Position numbers and translations under genes: made by a program. Of a stretch of DNA of 64,000 nucleotides, positions 58,763 to 64,000 are shown piece by piece (the first letter of the stretch is position 1; the number at the start of each line of letters is the position of its first letter). Under the pieces are notes generated by a model that did not search any database, had not been told where the DNA came from, and saw only the letters and a list, made by a program, of their open reading frames with translations. The stretch is from Proteobacteria bacterium UBA7415 (GTDB lineage Bacteria; Pseudomonadota; Gammaproteobacteria; Arenicellales; Arenicellaceae): assembly GCA_002470515.1 (NCBI GenBank), contig DKML01000029.1, forward strand, positions 7,325 through 71,324, read 5' to 3'.

Positions 58763-60028
58763 ATGAGCGATGAGAATAAGGATAAAGAAGACAACAAGTT
58801 ACTCTACTGTTCATTCTGTGGAAAAAGCCAGCATGAGGTGAGAAAACTCATAGCAGGGCCTTCTGTCTTTATTTGCGACGAATGCGTAGATCTCTGCGAA
58901 GACATTATTCGTGAAGAAGCTATTGAGGAAATGGCTTCTAGTGAAGAAAGCGACCGCTTCCCTACGCCAGCAGAAATCCATAAAGGCCTTAATGATTATG
59001 TGATCTCGCAAGAAGAAGCCAAGAAAGTACTTTCTGTTGCTGTTTACAACCATTACAAACGTATACAAAGCTCAGAGCTTGAAGACGATGTTGACGTCTC
59101 TAAGAGTAATATCCTGCTTATCGGTCCAACCGGCTCTGGTAAGACTTTATTAGCCGAAACGCTCGCGAAGCAACTGGATGTACCCTTCACTATTGCTGAT
59201 GCAACTACTCTGACCGAGGCCGGTTATGTCGGTGAAGATGTTGAAAACATTATTCAAAAATTGCTGCAAAAATGTGATTACGATGTTGAAAAAGCTCAAA
59301 TCGGCATCGTTTATATTGATGAGATTGATAAAATTTCACGCAAGGCCGATAACCCTTCAATTACTCGAGATGTTTCCGGAGAAGGCGTTCAGCAAGCATT
59401 GCTGAAGCTCATTGAAGGTACTACTGCGTCGGTACCACCACAAGGTGGTCGAAAACATCCTCAACAGGAGTTTCTACAGGTTGATACCCGCAATATCTTG
59501 TTTATCTGTGGTGGTGCATTTTCTGGTTTAGATCAGATTATACGAGATCGTTCAGAAAAGAGCGGTATCGGTTTTGGTGCCGAAATCCACAGTAAAGTTG
59601 ATAACCCGTTCGTGTCTAAATTTTTGGCTTCTCTTGAGCCTGAGGATCTAGTTAAGTATGGGCTAATCCCTGAGTTTATTGGCCGTTTACCAATTATCGC
59701 CACTCTTGAAGAATTAGACGAAGAAGCGCTAATGACAATTCTGACTCAACCAAAGAACGCTCTGGTAAAACAGTATCAGCGTTTACTTAAGTTGGATGAC
59801 GTTGACCTAGAGATTCGGGAAGACGCACTGCGCGCAGTCGCTAAGAAAGCTATGGCGCGTAAGACGGGTGCCCGAGGATTGCGTTCAATCCTGGAGAATG
59901 CCTTGTTAGATACTATGTATGAGTTGCCGTCCAAAGAAGCCGTTAAAGGTGTATCAGTTGATGCGAGCACCATTAACGAAGGCGCCCGCCCGTTGTATAT
60001 CTACGAAGAAGCCGAAAAAAGCGCATAA
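58763..60028 (+). CDS. clpX: ATP-dependent Clp protease ATP-binding subunit ClpX, 421 aa
   Basis: The AAA+ unfoldase partner of ClpP. The N-terminal zinc finger has CSFCGKSQ and CDECVDLC (Cys16, 19, 38, 41). Walker [15 protein letters not shown] is near 122, and the pore loop region [10 protein letters not shown] near 153. Walker [11 protein letters not shown] is near 183, and the ClpP-binding IGF loop is seen in SGIGFGAEI near 272. All are intact. The 211-bp space after the rhodanese gene probably contains a separate promoter. Confidence 0.98.
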   Translation: MSDENKDKEDNKLLYCSFCGKSQHEVRKLIAGPSVFICDECVDLCEDIIREEAIEEMASSEESDRFPTPAEIHKGLNDYVISQEEAKKVLSVAVYNHYKRIQSSELEDDVDVSKSNILLIGPTGSGKTLLAETLAKQLDVPFTIADATTLTEAGYVGEDVENIIQKLLQKCDYDVEKAQIGIVYIDEIDKISRKADNPSITRDVSGEGVQQALLKLIEGTTASVPPQGGRKHPQQEFLQVDTRNILFICGGAFSGLDQIIRDRSEKSGIGFGAEIHSKVDNPFVSKFLASLEPEDLVKYGLIPEFIGRLPIIATLEELDEEALMTILTQPKNALVKQYQRLLKLDDVDLEIREDALRAVAKKAMARKTGARGLRSILENALLDTMYELPSKEAVKGVSVDASTINEGARPLYIYEEAEKSA

Positions 60029-60056
60029 GCCGCTATTTTTCATAAGTTTCGTTTGG

Positions 60057-60128
60057 TTGCATACCTGCATCAACTATACCTGGACACCAGCGTTGCGAAC
60101 GCTGTATTGAGTGTCATTTGGTATGCAA
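60057..60128. other. Nested three-tier stem-loop between clpX and lon
   Basis: Outer TTGCATACC (60057-60065) pairs with GGTATGCAA (60120-60128). Middle GACAC (60083-60087) pairs with GTGTC (60111-60115), and the inner CAGCGTT (60088-60094) pairs with AACGCTG (60098-60104) around GCG. All three are perfect. A further inverted repeat GAAGTCG/CGACTTC lies at 60197-60226. No T-run follows, so it does not look like a terminator. It may be a structured RNA, an mRNA-end structure or a small mobile-element relic. Confidence 0.6.
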
Positions 60129-60384
60129 AGAAAGGCCCGAGTTCGGCTATCCTTACAGTCTATGTGCTCACAAGAGCTTACGTCTCAATTGCCTATGAAG
60201 TCGTCTCACTGGCTTCATTCGACTTCCTGATGAATTCCAATTAGGGGGAATATATTTAGGCATTGGGAGCTTGAATTCGAGCTATCTGACGTTACCTTAC
60301 ACTTATAGAGTTATCCTAATACGAGGCGGATAGGCGCTGTTTTAATCGTCTATGATCACTCGTTAACACTACCCAATTATCAAT

Positions 60385-62847
60385 ATGACCGATATCAAAG
60401 ACACAGTAGACGATAAAGCACCCACTCAAGATTCGGTAGATTTTGCCAACCTTGATTATTCACAACCTTTTCCATTGCTGCCTTTGCGCGATGTTGTTGT
60501 GTTTCCGCATATGGTGTTGCCGCTGTTTGTAGGGCGCGCGAAGTCAATTGCAGCGCTTGAAGACGCTATGTCTAATGGTCGAGTGATTGCGTTAGTCGCA
60601 CAGTTCGAAGCGAGCAACGAAGACCCAAGTGTTAAAGACGTTTACGACGTCGGTGTGTTAGCCAATATTTTGCAGCTTTTAAAGTTACCCGACGGCACGG
60701 TTAAAGTGTTGGTCGAAGGTAAGCAACGCGTCACGATCGAATCAATCGTCGAAGAAGATCATTTTGTTGCCCAGGTACAACCACTTAAAACCACTCTGCT
60801 GGAAGAGTCCGAAACAACAGTTTCGGTAAAAACGCTTCTTGAAGAATTTGAAAGTTACAGCAAGGTTAATGCTCGAGTTGCGCCAGAATCTCTTAATCAG
60901 CTCCGTGGCGTTAAAGATGTCGAGCGTTTGATGGATATGATTTCTGGGTTTCTAGAACTCGCATTAGAAGATAAGCAATACTTGCTTGAAGCCGATTCCC
61001 TAGAGGAACGTCTCGACCATCTTTTGGCCTTCATGGAAAGTGAGCTAGACATGCACCGTGTTGAGAAAAAAATTCGCGGGCGCGTTAAAAAGCAAATGGA
61101 GAAGAGCCAGCGTGAGTATTATTTGAATGAGCAGATGAAGGCCATTCAAAACGAATTGGGCGAATCTGAAGATGGACAAAATGAATTAGATGAGCTTCAG
61201 GCTAAAGTCGATGAAGCTGGAATGCCGAGTGAGGCGAAAGAAAAGGTTGAGTCAGAGCTTAAGAAGTTGAAAATGATGTCGCCTATGTCTGCAGAGGCGG
61301 CTGTTGTACGTAACTACATAGATACCGTAGTGCAAGTGCCTTGGAAAAAACGAAGTCGCGTAAGAAGCGATCTCGACGGAGCGCAGACGATTCTCGACGA
61401 AGACCACTTTGGTTTAGAGAAGGTCAAGGAACGAATTCTTGAATATTTGGCGGTACAACAACGCTTGAAGAAAATGAAGGGTCCTATTCTTTGTTTAGTG
61501 GGACCTCCGGGTGTTGGTAAAACATCTTTGGGGCGCTCGATTGCTAAAGCGACTAACAGGAAGTTTGTAAGAATGTCTTTGGGTGGCGTTCGTGATGAAG
61601 CGGAAATTCGCGGCCATCGACGCACGTATATTGGTTCAATGCCAGGCAAGATCATTCAGAATATGTCTAAAGTGAAGACCAAAAATCCGTTTTTCTTATT
61701 GGACGAAATAGACAAGATGGCGGCGGACTTCAGGGGTGATCCTGCATCAGCAATGCTGGAAGTATTGGATCCTGAACAAAATCACACGTTCGCAGACCAT
61801 TACTTAGAAGTTGATTACGATTTATCTGAAGTGATGTTTGTCGCGACAGCTAATAGTCTGGATATTCCCGGACCGTTGCTGGACCGTATGGAAGTAATTC
61901 GCTTAGAAGGTTATACCGAAGACGAGAAGCTGAATATTGCTAAACGCTATTTAGTGGCTAAGCAAACTAAAAACAACGGTTTAAAAGAATCTGAAATAGC
62001 GATAGAAGACAGCGCTATTCTAGACATCATTCGCTATTACACGCGCGAAGCGGGTGTTCGAGGATTAGAACGAGAAATCTCAAAGATTTGTCGTAAAGTC
62101 ACTAAGCAATTGCTGACTGATAAAAGCTCTAAGACGGTAACTGTTTCTGAGGACAATCTGAACGACTTTTTGGGTGTTCGTAAGTTCTCGTTTGGTTTAG
62201 CCGATAAACAAGACCGAGTTGGCCAAGTTACGGGCTTGGCATGGACGTCTGTAGGCGGTGAATTGCTGTCAATTGAAACAATGATTGTGCCCGGTAAAGG
62301 GAAGCAATTAAGCACGGGTAAACTCGGCGACGTAATGCAAGAGTCAATCCAGGCTGCTATCACGGTCGTTCGTTCTCGAGCGGCTTCTATGGGTGTTGAT
62401 AAAGACTTTTTCTCGAGCAATGATTTTCACGTTCATGTACCTGAAGGAGCTACTCCAAAAGACGGACCAAGTGCCGGGGTTGGAATGACGACTGCATTGG
62501 TCTCTGCAGCCACGAACATACCCGTTAAGGCATCAGTTGCAATGACGGGAGAGATCACGTTAAGAGGCGAGGTTTTGGCGATTGGCGGGCTCAAGGAAAA
62601 GTTGTTAGCAGCTCATCGAGGTGGCATTAAAACGGTGATTATCCCTGCTGAGAACGAAAAAGATTTGGTTGAAATTTCTGCTGAAGTTAAAGGAGATTTG
62701 GATATTCGGCCCGTTAAATGGATTGATGATGTGCTAGAAATAGCACTAACCCGCTCTCCATACACCTTGGTAGACAAAGTGTCGCCCGAATCTGAAGCAA
62801 TTCAGGCCGATAGTTCAGCAAGTATTAACGTAGCGCCAAAACATTAA
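60385..62847 (+). CDS. lon: Lon protease, 820 aa
   Basis: The AAA+ serine protease that degrades misfolded and regulatory proteins. The N-terminal LAN domain (PLLPLRDVVVFPHMVLPLFVGR within about 30-52) and the coiled coil ending near REYYLNEQMKAIQNELGE come first. Walker A GPPGVGKTSLGRSIA is near 373, and Walker B FFLLDEIDKM near 435. The protease domain carries the catalytic Ser in PKDGPSAGVGM near 696 and Lys in GLKEKLLAA near 739. All motifs are intact. It follows clpX after 356 bp with its own upstream region. Confidence 0.98.
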   Translation: MTDIKDTVDDKAPTQDSVDFANLDYSQPFPLLPLRDVVVFPHMVLPLFVGRAKSIAALEDAMSNGRVIALVAQFEASNEDPSVKDVYDVGVLANILQLLKLPDGTVKVLVEGKQRVTIESIVEEDHFVAQVQPLKTTLLEESETTVSVKTLLEEFESYSKVNARVAPESLNQLRGVKDVERLMDMISGFLELALEDKQYLLEADSLEERLDHLLAFMESELDMHRVEKKIRGRVKKQMEKSQREYYLNEQMKAIQNELGESEDGQNELDELQAKVDEAGMPSEAKEKVESELKKLKMMSPMSAEAAVVRNYIDTVVQVPWKKRSRVRSDLDGAQTILDEDHFGLEKVKERILEYLAVQQRLKKMKGPILCLVGPPGVGKTSLGRSIAKATNRKFVRMSLGGVRDEAEIRGHRRTYIGSMPGKIIQNMSKVKTKNPFFLLDEIDKMAADFRGDPASAMLEVLDPEQNHTFADHYLEVDYDLSEVMFVATANSLDIPGPLLDRMEVIRLEGYTEDEKLNIAKRYLVAKQTKNNGLKESEIAIEDSAILDIIRYYTREAGVRGLEREISKICRKVTKQLLTDKSSKTVTVSEDNLNDFLGVRKFSFGLADKQDRVGQVTGLAWTSVGGELLSIETMIVPGKGKQLSTGKLGDVMQESIQAAITVVRSRAASMGVDKDFFSSNDFHVHVPEGATPKDGPSAGVGMTTALVSAATNIPVKASVAMTGEITLRGEVLAIGGLKEKLLAAHRGGIKTVIIPAENEKDLVEISAEVKGDLDIRPVKWIDDVLEIALTRSPYTLVDKVSPESEAIQADSSASINVAPKH

Positions 62848-63477
62848 GCGTTTACTTAAATTGAATTTAATAGACATGACATAGTCGCGGAGAATTCTGA
62901 ATAGTCGTATATAAATCAATGACGTTGAGAACTTAGCTAAGGTAAGCCGTCAAAAATGGACGGTAAGAATGACAGGTTAAGCGGGTCTAAAAATGCTCCG
63001 AAAGCCGCATAAACACTGCGTTTTGCACAAAAATAATTCGAAGTTCATATTGTATTTTAAAACTAAAGGCCGCATGATTCGTGCACGGTTAAAGAATGAT
63101 GTTTTGCACAAGGCGAAGCATCTGTCCCAGCCAAGACATCCGATTTGCAACGTTGGTCATCCTTTGAGTTGGCCGTTAGTTCTTAGATCAAATTTCACTT
63201 AATACTTATTAGTTATAAGCTTTTATTCGCATTTTTCTGAATTGTTTTTTTATGGATCAGAAGCTCGTTGGTATACCAGAAGTTCGTCTCGGTTCATGCA
63301 CAAAAGTGGACGCGGATTCTTGATAAAGTCTATTTCTTAGAATTAGGGTTTTAAGTTAAAACTTGAATTGAAACTGAATATGAAATAAGTCGGCGTGTTA
63401 AACACCAAAATGGAGTCGTAGTTGATCGTTAGATCGCTGTCGATGCATGACAATAAATATAAATTGAGGAAATCATT
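62848..63477. other. Long region between lon and hupB
   Basis: About 630 bp without a supported gene. A CCGTC/GACGG hairpin lies at 62948-62964, and the second half is AT-rich, fitting a strong promoter zone for hupB. The frame at 62993-63202 is Lys/His/Arg-rich with no family features. GTGTT/AACAC lies close to the hupB ribosome site. A small RNA cannot be excluded. Confidence 0.5.
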
Positions 63478-63750
63478 GTGAATAAATCTGAATTAGTTGA
63501 ATTAGTTGCTGGCAAAGCAGACATCTCAAAATCTTCAGCTGCTGACGCAGTAGAAGCAGTAATTGACGGCATCACAGGTGCTCTTAAAAGCGGTGATAGC
63601 GTTACATTCGTAGGCTTCGGTACATTCTCTGTAGGTCGTCGTGAAGCTCGTGATGGTCGCAACCCACGTACTGGTGAAACGATCAAAATTAAGGCGTCAA
63701 ATTTAGCTAAATTTAAAGCTGGTAAAGGCTTAAAAGATGCATTAAACTAG
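63478..63750 (+). CDS. hupB: HU family DNA-binding protein, 90 aa
   Basis: The nucleoid protein HU-beta type: MNKSELVELVAGKADISKSSA at the start, the core VTFVGFGTFSVGRREARDGRNPRTGE with the intercalating proline, and the C-terminal KFKAGKGLKDALN. The start is GTG at 63478 after GAGGA with seven bases of spacing. Its position after lon is the conserved one; tRNA-Val and tRNA-Asp follow. Synonymous codon choice (GTA, GCT, CGT) looks like that of a highly expressed gene. Confidence 0.97.
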   Translation: MNKSELVELVAGKADISKSSAADAVEAVIDGITGALKSGDSVTFVGFGTFSVGRREARDGRNPRTGETIKIKASNLAKFKAGKGLKDALN

Positions 63751-63861
63751 CGCCCGCTCTGGAGGGTCAATTGTTTTTTTAAGGCGCTTATTTTTAAGCT
63801 CATAGAAAAGATCCTCCACTTGAAACGTCTTGTATGTAAAGGCGTTTCAAATATAAGATTT

Positions 63862-63937
63862 GGGTGCTTAGCTCAGTTGGTAGAGCATCGCCCTTACAAG
63901 GCGAGGGTCAGAGGTTCAAGTCCTCTAGCACCCACCA
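63862..63937 (+). tRNA. tRNA-Val (anticodon TAC)
   Basis: Acceptor GGGTGCT/AGCACCC, D-arm TAGCTCAGTTGGTAGAGC, anticodon stem TCGCC/GGCGA with loop CTTACAA (TAC), T-arm AGAGGTTCAAGTCCTCT, discriminator A, encoded CCA. Confidence 0.96.
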
Positions 63938-63978
63938 GAATCAGCAGCAGTTATTAAAAACTGCGTTGTGAAAGAATT

Positions 63979-64000
63979 GGAGCGGTAGTTCAGTTGGTTA
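63979..64000 (+). tRNA. tRNA-Asp, 5' part only (window edge)
   Basis: GGAGCGGTAGTTCAGTTGGTTA is the start of a tRNA-Asp: the acceptor GGAGCGG and the D-arm agree with the E. coli gene at all but one base. The rest lies beyond the window. It follows tRNA-Val by 41 bases. Confidence 0.85.

Noticed and set aside
60053..60244. 63-codon TTG-start ORF between clpX and lon
   Set aside because: It runs through the nested stem-loop, which better explains the sequence, and has no ribosome site.

Overview
The window reads as a stretch of a marine-type gammaproteobacterial chromosome. The evidence is the gene order infC-rpmI-rplT-pheS-pheT-ihfA-merR, pcm-yqaA-nlpD, alaC-hom-thrC, gspDEFG, and tig-clpP-clpX-lon-hupB, plus ten tRNA genes with encoded CCA ends. 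Base composition is balanced and coding density is high. I cannot name the genus from sequence alone.

Layout. (1) Positions 1-2620 are accessory. A GNAT-type protein and a cytochrome P450 are translationally coupled on the minus strand, and the segment lies between two near-identical 31-bp direct repeats. (2) Positions 2750-8610 hold a complete SOS mutasome, imuA-imuB-dnaE2, behind a clear LexA box. An adrenodoxin-type ferredoxin and a YdjA-like nitroreductase follow, then about 760 bp with no supported gene. (3) Positions 10438-18410 carry tRNA-Asn, a FimT/GspH pseudopilin, uvrB, small membrane and DUF genes, a TauE/SafE transporter, a Glu/Leu-type amino-acid dehydrogenase, a dicarboxylate/amino-acid symporter and a DUF937 protein. 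(4) Positions 18616-24924 are the translation block: tRNA-Val, infC with an apparent AUA start, rpmI, rplT, pheST, ihfA, a MerR regulator and tRNA-Pro. (5) Positions 25105-31747 are pcm-yqaA-nlpD, without rpoS behind nlpD, then alanine/homoserine/threonine genes. (6) Positions 32110-37955 are a short type II secretion operon, gspD-E-F-G only. (7) Positions 37987-54374 hold mobA, a MAPEG protein, hrpA, tRNA-Arg with a partly duplicated 3' end, a decayed hydrolase, a DUF5916 protein, a biotin-carrier/carboxyltransferase fusion, a retropepsin-like protease, an Lrp regulator, a two-cupin protein, a short asparaginase and htpG. (8) Positions 54664-64000 are a four-tRNA cluster followed by the proteostasis block tig, clpP, a rhodanese, clpX, lon and hupB, then tRNA-Val and the start of tRNA-Asp.

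Function. Most of the window is housekeeping: translation, protein quality control, DNA repair and amino-acid metabolism. The points most worth a second look are the repeat-flanked P450/GNAT segment, the duplicated tRNA-Arg 3' unit with its 46-bp perfect palindrome, the nested stem-loop between clpX and lon, the possible pheST leader, and the freshly decayed hydrolase. I found no CRISPR array, transposase, integrase or recognisable new defence system.
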